NCBI GenBank assembly: GCA_963920525.1
Contig: OY986439.1
Location: forward strand, 215,377,000-215,440,999
Length of the DNA: 64,000 nt
Reading direction: 5' to 3'
Source of the DNA: Dichetophora obliterata
Lineage: Eukaryota; Arthropoda; Insecta; Diptera; Sciomyzidae
The notes below the pieces were generated by a model. The model saw nothing but the letters and a program-made list of their open reading frames with translations, ran no database searches and had not been told where the DNA came from. Every line of letters starts with the position of its first letter. The stretch's first letter is position 1. The position numbers and the translations under genes were made by a program. Positions 1 to 12,120 of the stretch are shown piece after piece.

Positions 1-21
1 AACAAATTTAAATTCATTAAA

Positions 22-992
22 TTAATTCTTCTCCCGTCTTTCCTTTTCAAAATCAACTCTGAACAGCTCAAGATCCAACTGCTTTCGTTTTATTTCATTT
101 TTTTCTTGCATTGCTGCTAATATTCTTTTGTTAGCACTCACAAACTCACACTTGACTGCATTGACTGCTTTTGCAACAGATTCAGTTGCCCGATAAAGGC
201 GCCTTAAACTGCTTGCATTTTCCTTTCCAAGCTTTACAAGCTGCTCTAGTTTATCGTTCGTTTCAATTTTTGTTGCATTACCTTCATCGGCTGTGCTCTT
301 CAACCTAGCCGTTTTCGGATTTCTATCAAAAAGCGGAGACTCAGCTTTGCGTTTTGATGTTGAAGGCATTTCCTCGTCGATTTCATGACATGCATTTTCG
401 TTGTGTTCCAATGATAAAATAGCGCCGGTTTCCAAAGAATTGCCAAACAATATGCCTGGTAGATATTGTACTTGTTGTCTTGCTACGTCCGGAACAACTT
501 CAACTGACTGCCCTAGTGATATGCCCACTTCACCTTCTACTGAATGTTTCATACCACATAAGCGTACAATGGTTTCTTCAGTTGGTGTTAAGGTGTATTT
601 TGAGAAGGGTCCGCCACCAGTTGCTAGTCCCTCAACTTTGTTATGAGCCATTTTCTTTTTTATTTCGCTCTTCCATTCCGTCCATATCTAAAAGAGCAGG
701 GTAAGAAAAAATATATAATGGTATAAGCACAACAATTCACTTTTTTCCAGCCGCTCGCATCTTTCTGTGGCGGACCTGAGCTATTTAATGATGCAATCAG
801 TTGTTACCATAAGGAATCTACAGTAGGTTTATCCCGCTTCGTAAATCCTTTTGCGATGTCTGGGTACTTTTCCATAAAATCTATGATTATGGAGTTTTGA
901 ACTTTATTTTTGTGTTTTCCCCTGTAGAAAATTAAACAATTAATAATAATAACATATTTAACAAAATTTATAGCTTATCCATGTACTTACAT
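22..992 (-). pseudogene. Myb/SANT-like DNA-binding protein, PIF/Harbinger-associated type, disrupted
   Basis: I assembled three minus-strand exons. The 3' exon is 687-22 and ends in TAA. A 53 bp intron (740-688, GTGAAT...TTTTAG) precedes it. The middle exon is 921-741. A 69 bp intron (990-922, GTAAGT...CTACAG) separates this from an upstream exon ending at 991, so the start ATG would be split across the splice junction. The model is about 282 codons. Residues ~8-75 read as a trihelix/Myb-SANT-like domain (IIIDFMEKYPDIAKG, SGPPQKDASGWKK, WTEWKSEIKKKM), followed by the ATGGGP motif typical of this family. The C-terminal third is charged and probably coiled coil (KRKQLDLELFRVDFEKERR). In-frame TAA at 804-806 replaces the residue after LW at codon 40, inside the domain. 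Such proteins are the second protein of PIF/Harbinger transposons, and some are domesticated. No transposase lies nearby in the window. The domain call is fairly safe; gene versus transposon copy is open. Confidence 0.72.
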
Positions 993-1121
993 TTCAGTAA
1001 ATTATTCTAAAGCAAACACAAAAAGGACGCCATTTGTTTAGTTCTGACAGCGATAAGCTGGTCGATTTATTCTCGATAAGCAAAACGATAAAATCGCATT
1101 CTGTGACACCTTAAACAGACA

Positions 1122-1159
1122 CAGAAACCGATTCTGATTTCGACAGTAATCGGTTTCTG
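1122..1159. repeat. 12 bp perfect inverted repeat, possible transposon end
   Basis: The arms CAGAAACCGATT (1122-1133) and AATCGGTTTCTG (1148-1159) are perfectly complementary around a 14 bp spacer. It lies just upstream of the Myb/SANT-like remnant. It could be the subterminal repeat of the transposon that carried that gene, whose other end would fall outside the window. No target duplication is visible. Confidence 0.35.
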
Positions 1160-1169
1160 CAACAACCCT

Positions 1170-2057
1170 GAATACCTTATTTATTATAATATTTGCACAA
1201 AATCTTTTTCTGCAGATATAAAGATTTACATATTTCAGGAAATACAGCATGCTTTTTAAAATAAAATTTCATGATTAACATAATTTAATTATTATTACTT
1301 TTTATTAAAATTGTAGTCATTTAAAAATATATTCAAAATATAGCAAAACACAAACAGCTGCCAAATGCAAAACCACGTTGTTGAGACTAAACATAAAAAA
1401 TAACTGTTGATTTATTTACTCTCTAATTTAAAAGTTAGAGTTATTTGGAATGTTGATGAGTCATTTATAAGAATTCCGACTTAAATTGTGTTCTTTGAGT
1501 TATTTTTCTAGAGCAATTTCTAAATGTTGCAGATCTGCGACACGGAGCATATTAGGGTTAAAGGCACTTTTTTCTGTTTTCAACTGCTAAAGGTTATGAA
1601 AAAAATTAATGTAAGGAAAAAAACTGCTGCTATCTTTTTTGTTTGTGTCATTATTGCTTTCAGCTGTATGTAGAAACATTGATTGGAAAAAAAAGTTCTG
1701 GAATTTTTGTCTATAAAATAAATAAAACAAACTGCTGTTGAGGGTCTGATTACTATAATTGAAACAATTTCTTAAGTCTTTAGAATTACTATTTAATGCT
1801 AAAAATTACGCAGTTATATTAATGTAAATCAATAAAACGGTGTAAGTTACCCGTGTGCCATACGGATCCGTTTAGAATTCGAAATGGACTTACTTCCTCG
1901 TATATTTTATCCGAAACGAATTGCGTTTCGCATCTGTTTTGTGCACATTGGGTTAAGAAAACGGTTGCCCTCTTATTTGCCAATTATTGCATACATCAAC
2001 TTTTGAAAAAATATTATCGACGTAACCAATTGATCGACATATGCATGTGTTATTCTA
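1170..2057. other. AT-rich stretch, no gene seen
   Basis: Low-complexity AT-rich DNA with short A and T runs. I see no splice-linked frames, no RNA gene and no clear repeat boundary. Confidence 0.5.
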
Positions 2058-2190
2058 ACGCTATCTAGCTGAAACTGATAACATGAATATTAACTTTAGA
2101 CACCATTTTATTCACGGTCATATTTTTAATGAAATGTGATATAAATACAAAAACCAAAGTATTCATTGATAAAGATTTGAGCAGGCGAGT
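2058..2190 (+). repeat. Interspersed repeat copy, partner at 54.54-54.69 kb
   Basis: A segment beginning TAGCTGAAACTGATAACATG and including TTATTCACGGTCAT matches, same strand and diverged, the segment at about 54545-54690 (TAGCTGAAACTGATTACATG ... TTATTCACAGTCAT). Both contain the run ATTGATAAAGA further on. It is a dispersed repeat of unknown class. Confidence 0.5.
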
Positions 2191-2199
2191 TGGGTGAGC

Positions 2200-5100
2200 A
2201 ATGAATCTCACGTTTTGGAGCAGTACATTGGCCGCCAAAATCAACCAAATGCTTAGAAAATCACCCTTTAAAAAGACGAAATTTACTCCCACCCAAAATT
2301 TTTGACATTTCCGCTGCTGCCCCGATTGAAGCTACTTTTTACTAGCTTTCTTATAAAGTACTTTGAAATTTCCGATGAGGCTATTTTAATTCGTTATCCA
2401 TTGTAAAAATATTCCGTGATAAATAACACATAATCCATTTAAAAAATACCATCATTTGTTATTAAATTTTGTTTATATTTTTTCTCAGACAAAATTAAAT
2501 TGTTCCGCTGTAAGGAAAAAACAATTTATCAGTTTATATAAACATTAAACCGCAAAAAGGTTTCGTCGACCTACATTGGCGTTAGATGAACGTTTTTAGA
2601 GATGGACTTGAACTGTTTTGTTTTTTTTTTAAACCGAGTTAAAAACTATTGCATTTAATCGAGTTTCATGTAGCGTAAAATTAAATTCGGAAAATGTTTT
2701 TGTATTTCGTTGAATCTCTCCCCTTTCCCTCTTTTTACCTACGTGTTCTGCTATTTTTAACAAGCAAAACAGTTCTCCAAGCTTGTTGCGCCACTGCCAA
2801 TATCAGTAGGCAGCTTCATTAACAGCCAATGGGGCGTGTTGCACGTTTGCATAATAGAGAGCACACAACAAAAGAAAGAACACAGAAACCACGCGTCTAG
2901 TTTCAGCAGCTCTGCATGCAAGCATGTAAATAAGTTTATGCATTCGCTTCTATGCGTCTACGTGCTTGTTTGTGTCTGTCTATCTGTCTAACACAATTTG
3001 AAAATTTCCGATTTGCCGTCACGCCATAACTGACGGAAATGAAATATTCCGTAGTTTTCGTAAATTTTACGCGATGCCTTCGAATTCTAACTTCCGCTTT
3101 AGCTGTTAGCTGCAATATGGCGGCACATATGCGCACGCCATCTTTCGACCATTTTCTATGTCTTTATAAATCACTTTGTGACACATTCGCGCTCGCCTTT
3201 TTTAACGCTCTACGCTCTTTCTTTAACGATTTTCTGCTTTCTTTTCGCTTTTTTTATAGTGTTTGGAATATTCCAAAAGTTCAAAGTCATCGTTGGTGAA
3301 TTGGACGTGCTTGACGCTTGTGGCAACATCAATCTCAGTTTGGTGTTGCCACACTCCAATACAACGCGACACGCACCCGCACTGTGGCACAACTTCTGAC
3401 GCATGCTGGACGTTGATGAATTAACACCTGCTGCGTTGGCAGTAAAAGTCCTGCAACACGCGAGCATCGCATGGATGCTTGCTCTTTGGTTTTTGGGGTT
3501 TTTTTCTTTTATTTTATCTGCTTGCTGCTGACAGCTTGTCATGCGGCGGCGACAACGTTGCAAGACCGCTGATTTAAGCATGCAACCGCGTACATTGAGC
3601 ACTGCAGCAACAACGCAAGCGTAGCATTCTTGAATGAAAATGAAATAAAATGTAATAAAATGTAAAGGAGTAGAGGAGTAGAGGGGGTGTCTAGAGAATA
3701 AATTAGTTCATAGAAGATTTTGATTGCAAGAGCCTTATAGTTTACGCAACTGCTTGCCTGTGTAATAGTTAAATTGGTGGCTTTCTGAGTTTTGTTAATA
3801 TTAGCTGTTAAGAAAATTTCAATATTTAGGTATTGCAACGATTTGTCAAGTCAAGTTAACCAGTTAATAATAAGATGGATGATAAGGTTGATAGATAAAA
3901 TAGCATATCTAAGCAAAAGCTTTCAGAGACCTAAGAAACCTTATAAATGCCAGGTGTAAACCTTTATTTAGTTTATCGAAAGAATTGATTTTAAATCAAA
4001 ATTCAATGCTTAAAGCCCAACGACCGCAAGACGCATTCTATAAATAACGCTTGAGACTATGTTATGAATATACCAATATAACAAATATCTAAACAAAAGA
4101 TTAGATTCAATAACCTTTAACCCCAGAACGTCTCGTGAACTCTCATTGAAATACCCTGAATTCAGATCAAAGAAACAAAAAATTACATAAAAACATACAA
4201 GCAACAGAACAATGATGCCCCTGCACAATAAAAAAATCACAATACAAATGCCTTTAACCCATAACAAATAATGGAACAAAAATTGAATGAGACTCCCAGT
4301 CTAAGAAATAGATTTGTTACTGAAGATATTAAAAACAAAGAAAAAAGCATCCAAAAGAATGGATAATTTGATAAAGCAGGTTCTACGTATTTAGCAAAAC
4401 AACACGTGTTGTGTGGTGTCACAAACGTCTAAACTTGTGGCCAGGAATCCAAAAATATATTTATTACAGTACACAAAAAAATTGTCCATATTGCGGTAGA
4501 ATAAAAAGGTTTGCCAGGATAAATCGTTTCAATGTATTTGCCATAGTTATAGTCTTAAAATGATTTATGAAATAAATTTTCATATTTGCCAGTATAAAAA
4601 GTTTCCAAGCATTAGTAATTTTATATATTTTAAATGATTTCATCTTAATAAAAAAAAAAATATTTTTATTATCTGGTAAAAATAATACTCAACAATAAAA
4701 AGAGGTATGAATGTATTGCAAGGCACTGAAAAGTTTATTACCGTTTTGCGTAATAACATCCGAAATAAGTGTATTTTGGAGAATACACAGAGCTGAACGA
4801 CCAAAACTAGCTGAAAAATAAAATTGAACAAAATCAATAAGATTTCTGTATATTTTTGATCCAAAATGAAGGTCTTATTAAAACCATAAAGAACATTTTA
4901 GTAAAATCCTGTTATTTTTTATCTTTATCATATATCATTTATCTATCATATAGAATAATCTTATTGTGTTTTATTAGAAAACTTTAAAAACAATAAGAAA
5001 GTCTTATTAAAAATATGTGCTTTTCTCTTATTAATTTAAAAAGTTATCTTCTTGATACTGAGTTAGGATATCTAACTGATTCTTTCTTTTTGGAATTTAA

Positions 5101-5394
5101 TAAGGTAATTCATTTTTAACCTGAAAATATACTTACTTTTAATTGCAAATAAATTAAATGAAAAATAAATTTTCAAGATTTTATTACAATTTATTGGGTA
5201 ATAATTTAGGATACGTAAAAATATAATTTTAAAAACTTAGAAAAATAAATTATACATTTATTTTCAGTTAATTAAAGCTATGTTGCTATGGTGAATAAAA
5301 CAAAATGACTATGTGCATGGCTCTGTTAAATACTAATTCATTTTTTTATTAACTTACTCTTTTTTTCTCCCGCCTTTTAATTTTTTCGGGAGAC
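2200..5394. other. Mostly unique DNA, no gene seen
   Basis: Around 2700-3600 the base composition is less AT-rich and includes CAG/CAA-type runs, as often seen in fly non-coding DNA. Open frames there (up to 130 codons on the minus strand) lack recognisable domains and overlap other frames, so I treat them as chance. 3640-5390 is AT-rich with no support for genes. Confidence 0.45.
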
Positions 5395-5397
5395 TAA

Positions 5398-5886
5398 CGG
5401 CCCTATTCTGGTTGTTAGCTTAACAAGAAATAGTTAGGAAGCTCTTGTTAAGCTGATTGTTATGTTATGTAAATGTTAGTATTCTTAAAAATCATTTACA
5501 ACATAAAAGCTTAAAAAGCTTTTAAAGTTCACCATGCATGGTGAAAATCGATATGCCTAATGAAAGAAGAGATGCGCGATATGAACATATGCTTCGAGTG
5601 CAGCTTGTGACTTTGCAAGCGCTTGAAAAATTTGCCACGGCTACTGAAAGATTTCATTATCAACACTTAAATGTATACTTATATTATATTATAATTTGTG
5701 TTTTGCACAACAATTTTCTATCTAAGCATATACATTTTATTCGTTGTAAGGACTTTTTCTGTCATTAACAAAATTGTAAGGAAAAGAGCTTTTAAGTTTG
5801 CAGCAGAATACGAAACCTTAACAAATTGTTAAAATTAACTATTTTGTTAATGTGGTGAGCTTAGTTAAGCTGCCAGAATAGGGCTG
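5398..5886. mobile_element. Non-autonomous inverted-repeat transposon, TAA target duplication (PIF/Harbinger-like)
   Basis: The left end CGGCCCTATTCTGG and the right end, read inward, CAGCCCTATTCTGG match at 13 of 14 bases. TAA flanks both sides (5395-5397 and 5887-5889), a 3 bp target duplication as made by PIF/Harbinger elements. Length is 489 bp. From 5538 there is a short coding-like stretch (RRDARYEHMLRVQLVTLQAL) that may be a remnant of a parental protein. It shares its terminal motif CAGCCCTATTC with the element at 19859-20522. Confidence 0.75.
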
Positions 5887-5889
5887 TAA

Positions 5890-7555
5890 AAGTCTAAGTT
5901 GGCTCTTAGACAATACATGTGAGCTGAAATAAAAAACATTTCTTCTTGTATTTTGTTTTTTTTTTTGGAGCGAGGCACTGCATTTATTTGTATCTCACTT
6001 TTCGCCTTGCTCGAGGCCAAGGTTCATTTATACTGTTGTGGCACTTGAGAGAAATGCACTCTTTTTCCGCCTTTGCTTGAACTGTCACTGTACTTTTCTT
6101 TGTTCTATGCATTCATTTTCTTGCTTTCTTTTCATCCATTCTGACAGTTCGACTGAGCTCGCTCTCAAGTGCCTATTATAAATTTTGCCTTGCTCGAGGC
6201 TCCTCCGGTTTTTGCTTAGAAAAAAAAAAAAGAAAATAGAGAGAAACGTGGAGTTATTGAAACTCTCGCAACCAAAGAATACGCGTGAAAAGAATACGAT
6301 TGATCGTATCTGAGAAGCTTTCTTCAAAAACTTCACACTTAAAGTAAATATACCATTTATTGAAATTTCGAAAAGAGAGCATTCCTATCACGTGATGTTG
6401 CACAAATATGATAGTGCAAAAGATTTTTCATTCAAATCGGCCCAGTACTTTTGGAGTAAAATGGTTAATGTTTATTTGCACTTCAATTTTATATAATAGT
6501 ATAGATATAGATTAAAATATCGACATTAAAAAATATAAAAGAGCGAATTATATTATAGAGAGAGATATCAGAAGAATAGAATACAATTAGGAACATTTTC
6601 GAAAATCAAACGCCTGAAGTGTGAATTTCCTTATTAATTTAGCAAAAGTTCATTTATTAAAATAAAAAAAAAACAAGTAAGCTTTTTGACCAAATAAAGT
6701 TAAAGTCTCTTTAGCTGGAAACAATGTTAAGGTAACCTTCAATTCATTATACATTTGCCAAAATTCCATTATATTATTGCCATCACAGAAACCAGTGTTG
6801 CAAATATAAAGTTATCAATGGCTATTAAATAACACTGCTTTAAAGTGAATTTAAACATTTTCAACTATTTTACTGTATTTAGCTGTATTTTCGACCATTG
6901 CTCGTATTTTTTTTTAAAGAATTTTACAACAATAAAAAGTCTGACCAAATTATTACGCTCAGTCAAAAGTTCCGATTGGCTTTAATAGCACCGAATACAG
7001 AAAAAGTAACAAACTAAAAAAGTTCTTAGGTTCTACTAAATTCAACCATATTCTACTTTTATTTTTATTTCGCACACAGTACTCTAAAAATAAAGGGTCG
7101 CAGAAAAAAGTTTTGGCACGAATCGCAAAAGTAAAAACAAAACAAACCAAAAACAAATCAAGCTACAAATCTGTTAAGTGAATTAAGCATTAAGTTGCTC
7201 GCCAATCAACTCTGCACACTGCACATGACAATTTCTTTTTTTGTTCTCTAGTGTGTCTGTGCTGTCGAATGCGAAACGAGTTGCCATTTATTTAAAATTG
7301 ACTTAACGACAAGTTGCGTTGGTGTGCAGGAGCGTAGTGCTCAAAAGGGCAAGGCTTAGTTTTAAAACTTTAACACCTTCTTTGTTATCAATTTAATGTT
7401 AAAAAAATGTAATGTTAAAAAACGAAAAAATTTCGTTGCGTCCGCACTCTGGTGCAAGCGACGTACATCTGATTTAATCTGATTACAGATTTAATTTTGC
7501 AACACAAGGCTTTGTTAATGGTTCATTTTGGGCGAACTGGAAACTGTAGTCGTTT
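5890..7555. other. AT-rich DNA with a repeat 3' end near 6.4-6.5 kb
   Basis: No gene seen. At about 6425-6515 the sequence (CAAATCGGCCCAGTACTTTT ... ATAATAGTATAGATA) looks like the 3' end of an interspersed insect repeat that carries a ligand-like 'query strand' tail ending in a short TATA-type repeat. The motif GCCTTGCTCGAGG occurs twice (6003-6017 and ~6188-6200) as a direct pair. Confidence 0.4.
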
Positions 7556-7559
7556 TAAG

Positions 7560-7880
7560 TGGAAGTTGAATGCACAATTTTTGGTGCTAATGGGATAAGC
7601 TCTAGAATTTTTTTAAATTTTTTGAAAATTTTGTGCTACAGCGCCCTCTGGTGTTGAAAAAAGAGCCAAATAAATAAAGCCAAAATAGCTGCCGTTCTCA
7701 AAAACACCTACAGACAAATCTTAATGCTAATCAGATAAAAGATTTAGGAATTTTCTGCGGATTTTTAAAAAAAAATTTACTGCAGCGCCTGCTGGTGTTT
7801 AAAATATTGCATTACTCACAATATTCTCAAATATCTATAGAAAAATGTTCATGTTAATCGAAACGATTACCGCACTGCCT
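7560..7880. repeat. Diverged tandem repeat, about 2-3 units of ~155 bp
   Basis: Similar blocks recur: GCTACAGCGCCCTCTGGTGT near 7636, CTGCAGCGCCTGCTGGTGTT near 7780 and a weaker CCGCACTGCCTCTTC near 7870. Each follows a block with 'aaTGCTAAT..GATAA'. Units are clearly related but diverged. The 'CAGCGCC..CTGGTG' phrase is common in insect interspersed repeats; class unknown. Confidence 0.45.
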
Positions 7881-8655
7881 CTTCAATAGATCAATTTGTA
7901 GTATACCTATACATATTATTTAACTATTTAATTTACATTAATGTATTTCATTATAAAACAAGCTATAAATACTTTTCTTAAAATAAGTAATAATATAAAA
8001 ACCTCTACTGTAAGAATTTTCGAGAACATGCCCAATAATATTCAAACTAAGTAACAGTAATACACCTCTACGGTATGTATCCCATGTACCCATATAGCTC
8101 AATACAAAACATATGATATTATATTATACTTTTTACTCCTACACAAATGTGTTAACATATGATTATGTTTACGTTTTCTATTAATATAAGTCTACTCACT
8201 CACACATATTAAACTATAAATACTAAATTACAAATATGTATTACGATATTCTACTATTACTTTTACACTAATTAAAGAACATATGATTCTATTTACATTC
8301 TAAACTACACAAACAATTGTTAACTAGTTTTAAGACAAAATACCGTTATGCTTACTATAAAAGGATGAACATATTTGAAAATAAAGCAATTAAGTTTTGA
8401 GCTTTAAACAAGCTGCCACTTCAATTCATTTTTTTTAAGTTTTTGAGCTTTAAAAATAAAGCTGCCAAACTTTCATCTAAAAAGCCTGAATGCTTTTTTT
8501 GCGTCTTTTAAGTGACGGCTCAAAAACCATTATTCTTGCCAGTGGCGAATATACGCCGGCAAATTAAAATAGGCAGGACCTAAAAAATTTTGTTTGTATT
8601 AACTTACGCGAGTTTATTTTAATATCGATTGCGCGAAACTCTACAAATTGTTTGA
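7881..8655. other. Very AT-rich stretch, no gene seen
   Basis: Runs of TA- and ATA-rich DNA without reading frames or clear repeats. Confidence 0.5.
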
Positions 8656-8659
8656 CCAG

Positions 8660-9032
8660 CTGTGTGACATGTGGCACCATTACATGGGCGTTTTCATCAA
8701 CGCTCCCATCAGCACATCCCTGTCATGATATCCACACCACACGGTTACTTTTAGTGGATTCAATGAGTCTCTTTTAGAACATGTGAGTTTGCTGCTGATC
8801 AATAACGCACATCTTGCTTGTTGACAAACAAAATCCATTAAGCCAAAAATAAGCTTCATCACTGAAGGTGACTTTAACTATACTATGACTCTACGATGGC
8901 ACTCATTACTTTCTTCAAACTCTTGCAGCGCCCAAAAGAGGCTTCAGTTCTTTAGTGACTATGATCTTGTAAGTGTGTAGGTTAAGGTCTTTATGCAAAA
9001 TTCGCCACAATGTATTTTTAGAGATTCCCAAT
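8660..9032 (-). pseudogene. Decayed Tc1/mariner-superfamily transposase fragment
   Basis: Reading the minus strand with frame changes gives, in order, GISKNTLWRILHKDLNLHTY (end of a helix-turn-helix region), KELKPLLGAA, then VKVTFSDEAYFWLNG containing the first catalytic aspartate, FVNKQDVRY, and NPLKVTVWCGY. This order matches the central part of IS630/Tc1/mariner-type transposases. At least two frameshifts and several stops interrupt it, and the remaining catalytic acidic residues are missing. It is a 5'- and 3'-truncated fossil. It is not close to the intact mariner at 43 kb: the motifs here (SDEAYFWLNG) differ from that protein's TGDEKWIHYD. Confidence 0.8.
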
Positions 9033-9564
9033 TTAATAGTTAATATGTTTTATATTTTTATTTATTGTATGCCTAAGGCTTTATAGCATTTCAAAAATTC
9101 AACAATTTATTATTGAACTTAATTTTTAATTCATTATACATTTTTATATATTAAATTCTTCTGTACATGGCTTTGTCACTGAACTCCTCCTAAACGGCTG
9201 GACAGATTTTACTGCAATTTGGTGTGTGTGTGCGGCTGGGTCTGTAGATGGTTATGTTTTTCAGTTTGACCTGGTAGGTGGTACTGTTGTTGTTGTGGCA
9301 GTTTTTAAAGGGGTATTTGAGATTATAACTCAGAAACGAATTGAGAAATTGTCATGATTTTTTCACTACGCCATTCACTACACCATTCTTGCATTACTTT
9401 TTATGCAAACAAAATAACAAAAATTCAAAATGAATAAAAATAAACAAAAAAAAAACAAAATCTTAAATTTTTATGAAAGTTAGGCTTGAATTGTCGATCA
9501 TATAAAACGTTTTTAAATTTTAACGATAGAAATTTTAAATCAACCCATACCATATGAAAGAACA
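9033..9564. other. AT-rich DNA with a repeat fragment near 9.16-9.25 kb
   Basis: At about 9180-9215 the phrase GAACTCCTCCTAAACGGCTG resembles the start of a common insect interspersed repeat ('...CTCC..AACGGCTGGAC'). No protein frame supports a class. The rest shows nothing. Confidence 0.35.
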
Positions 9565-9568
9565 TTAA

Positions 9569-9835
9569 CCCTCCGTTACTAACGCAGGGTGGATTACACC
9601 CATAAGTTATGAAATATGGAAAAAATTTATTGATAGTTTAATGGTGCGAACATTATATCAAATGTAATCTCTTTTTGTATATTTTTCTATATTTTAAAAC
9701 AAAATTTAGTACTGTTTTTAAACTAAATTATAAAAATTACTCATTTCAAAAAGTGTCTGGGTGTTTTACACCCACGTTATTAATAGCGGAACAAGAATTT
9801 CGGGTGGTTACCACCCACGTTAGTAATCATGTTAT
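9569..9835. mobile_element. Possible piggyBac-like miniature element remnant
   Basis: The left side begins TTAACCCTCCGTTACTAACG then GGGTGGATTACACCC. The right side carries CCACCCACGTTAGTAAT, which is inverted relative to it. An internal GTGTTTTACACCCACGTTA repeats the theme. A TTAA start and CCC-rich ends fit piggyBac-type elements, but the right TTAA is not present, so the end is eroded or the call is wrong. Confidence 0.35.
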
Positions 9836-10740
9836 ATTATTTTACTATAAACAAGTGATTTTTTTCTCAAGTACTGACTAGCCATTTGACAAAAAATTTG
9901 AACAGTATTTTTGTTTATTTGATTATTGTATCATTCAATTACTTTTGTAATGGTCCAATCAGACATGGCTCAACAAGTGTAACATAGAAATCTGTTTATA
10001 GGGATTTACGCGTATCTGATTATGCACAACATGGCAAAACATGGCAATGCTCAGATAAAAACAGAAATGTATCTTTAGATAGATAAACATAGAAGTTATA
10101 TTTAATTTTGATTTCAGCGTATTCTTTAATGCATTTGACGATTTGGCAAAACAAATGTGAAATTGTATAATTCTTTGATCAAGTATTCCTTTGATTGCTT
10201 CGTTTTGACTATGTGACTAAGTTTTGCATAATCGATTTACGATGCTTGAGCTGCTGTGCTATGAGAGGCTAATGTTTTAATTATAACGTATATTTAAAGG
10301 TCATTATTTAAAAACGATTTCATTGCAAAAAAAAATTTTATAGATAATTTTTTTTCATTCTTTATAAGATGAACGAGTTATTCACTTTCAAAGCCAGGAC
10401 TTTCGTTTTTGATTGATTTTTATTTCTATTTCTCCAAAAAATAAAATTAGTACTAAAAACTTTTTGTGTGTTTCAGGTAGGAAAGTTTTTGTGGTGTCAA
10501 TTTCTTGGAAATTTCAAGCAACTTGCATGTTCCTATTGAAAACGAAATTTTTCTAATAAAAAACAACTAAACCAAGAATGTTACTTGCCACAAATGTATG
10601 CAATAACCAAATTGCAATAATATAACTTTGCAAATTCTTGCATAACAGATTATTTACCTCAAACATTTAAGGAACTTGATGAAGCTGAGGACCTTAGTAT
10701 GTTTGGCGATAAAATAAAGGTCAAAAATTTGGGGTACATA

Positions 10741-10785
10741 TATATAACTTCTCAATTAACACCGGGTATATCAGCTAGTTTTAAA
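10741..10785 (-). repeat. 5' head of the interspersed repeat found in full at 53.6-57.5 kb
   Basis: Read on the minus strand this begins ACTAGCTGATATACCCGGTG and continues TTAATTGAG, close to the head at 53625. A shorter relative lies at 13488-13503 (minus strand ACTGATATACCCG). The bodies do not match clearly, so these are truncated copies. Confidence 0.5.
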
Positions 10786-11228
10786 TATAAATTTAAGGAT
10801 TTACAATATAAATTATAATAATGAAAACAAATTGCCAGGTATGATGTTAAGGTGTATATTCCGGATCACATATTGATAGTTAATAGATCGATTGATTAGA
10901 GCAGAGCTTATATATGTAAGGCTGATAATCAAGTTCTATTCAAATATGTATAGATTTATGTAAACAAGGATTAGAGCAAAGCTCACATATGCAAGGTTAG
11001 ATATGTTTTCTAGAGTTTATCTACCACAGCACTTGGTGGCCGTGCACTTATTCGTGAACTTCGATATGATGAAAATATTAAACTAAAAAATAAGTGTTAG
11101 CTCCGACACGCGACTGGAGCTTACATATATAATAGGCAAAGGGGGCATCTTTTATATTACTGAAAGGATTAAATACTCTTACTAATATTTTAAAATCTAT
11201 TTCGAAGAATTGTCTTTGTCGGTGCATA

Positions 11229-11394
11229 TACCCCTTTTCCACACGGAAAGTTTTCGTGCCGGCAAGCCTGCGGTACAGACAAGTCTGTACTGGCAAGTTT
11301 TTCTTCTGTGCTGTTCTTTCTTTGAGGCTGTGCTCTTCTTTCCTTTGTATTTTCGACTTGCGGGCAAGAAAAATTGCCGTGTGGAAACGGGGTA
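11229..11394. mobile_element. 166 bp MITE with 21 bp inverted ends
   Basis: The left end TACCCCTTTTCCACACGGAAA and the inverted right end (TACCCCGTTTCCACACGGCAA) match at 19 of 21 bases. ATA occurs immediately on both sides (11226-11228 and 11395-11397), a possible 3 bp target duplication. The centre holds a perfect palindrome GTACAGAC-AA-GTCTGTAC (11273-11290). The many overlapping open frames here are by-products of the GC-richer element. Class is probably PIF/Harbinger-like by duplication length. Confidence 0.7.
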
Positions 11395-11489
11395 ATAGCG
11401 CTGTAAAAACACGAAAGAAAAAAATATGCATAGCATTGTTGTTGTTTGCTCCAGTCGAAAGATATCAAAGATATTGCTACTGTGTACGT

Positions 11490-12120
11490 ATCAATTGAGT
11501 ATTTTGTTAACACTCAATTTCACTTCCAATATAATTTTCATACTACGGGCCATATATGAAATTGATTCTTATTGTTATTTAAGTGCATGCCAAATTTTTC
11601 GCAAAGAAAGTTGGTTAGCGGTAAAAAATCATTTGTTGGAAAATTTACTTAAAAATCTTCTACAAGAATCATAGGGATTTTATCTTCACCTGTCTGACTA
11701 GTATTGGTAACGAAATTCAAAATACTTTTACAGTTTCTTCAATTGTTTTCAACAACATTGAAAGAACTGGATCGCAAGTTGGAAAGCAATAGAAAAGCAA
11801 CATTTCTCTCAAACTGTCTACTATCGTGGACACAATCCAAGCTTGCACAACAGTGATACCATGTTTAAAGCATAACTTGTGGCTTTTTAGACTCGCAAGT
11901 ATCACAAGCGCCATCTTTTACTAAAAATAAGAAGAACAGTGATCAGCGGTTTCTTGTCCATACCATAAAATATGAAAACTTCGGTTCGAATTAAAAAATG
12001 TAACGCTTGAGTATTTTGCTAGCAATTGATTTCACTCCCTAAAACATTTTGATACTACGGGTTATACATGAAACCGTTTCTAAGGTTTCTAAGGTTTCTA
12101 TTTAAATACCAAGTTGTTAT
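11490..12120 (+). repeat. Two diverged direct repeat copies about 515 bp apart
   Basis: TTGAGTATTTTGTTAACACT ... CATACTACGGGCCATATATG at ~11493-11575 recurs as TTGAGTATTTTGCTAGCAAT ... GATACTACGGGTTATACATG at ~12009-12085. A triple TTTCTAAGG phrase follows the second copy. The intervening 430 bp shows no gene. Confidence 0.5.

Noticed and set aside
5990..6200. Inverted repeat around GGCACTTGAGAG / CTCTCAAGTGCC with a repeated GCCTTGCTCGAGG
   Set aside because: Short, mixed direct and inverted pieces without ends or duplication; could be chance.
11078..11513. Several overlapping frames at 11.1-11.5 kb as genes
   Set aside because: All overlap on both strands across a 166 bp inverted-repeat element and contain no domain.
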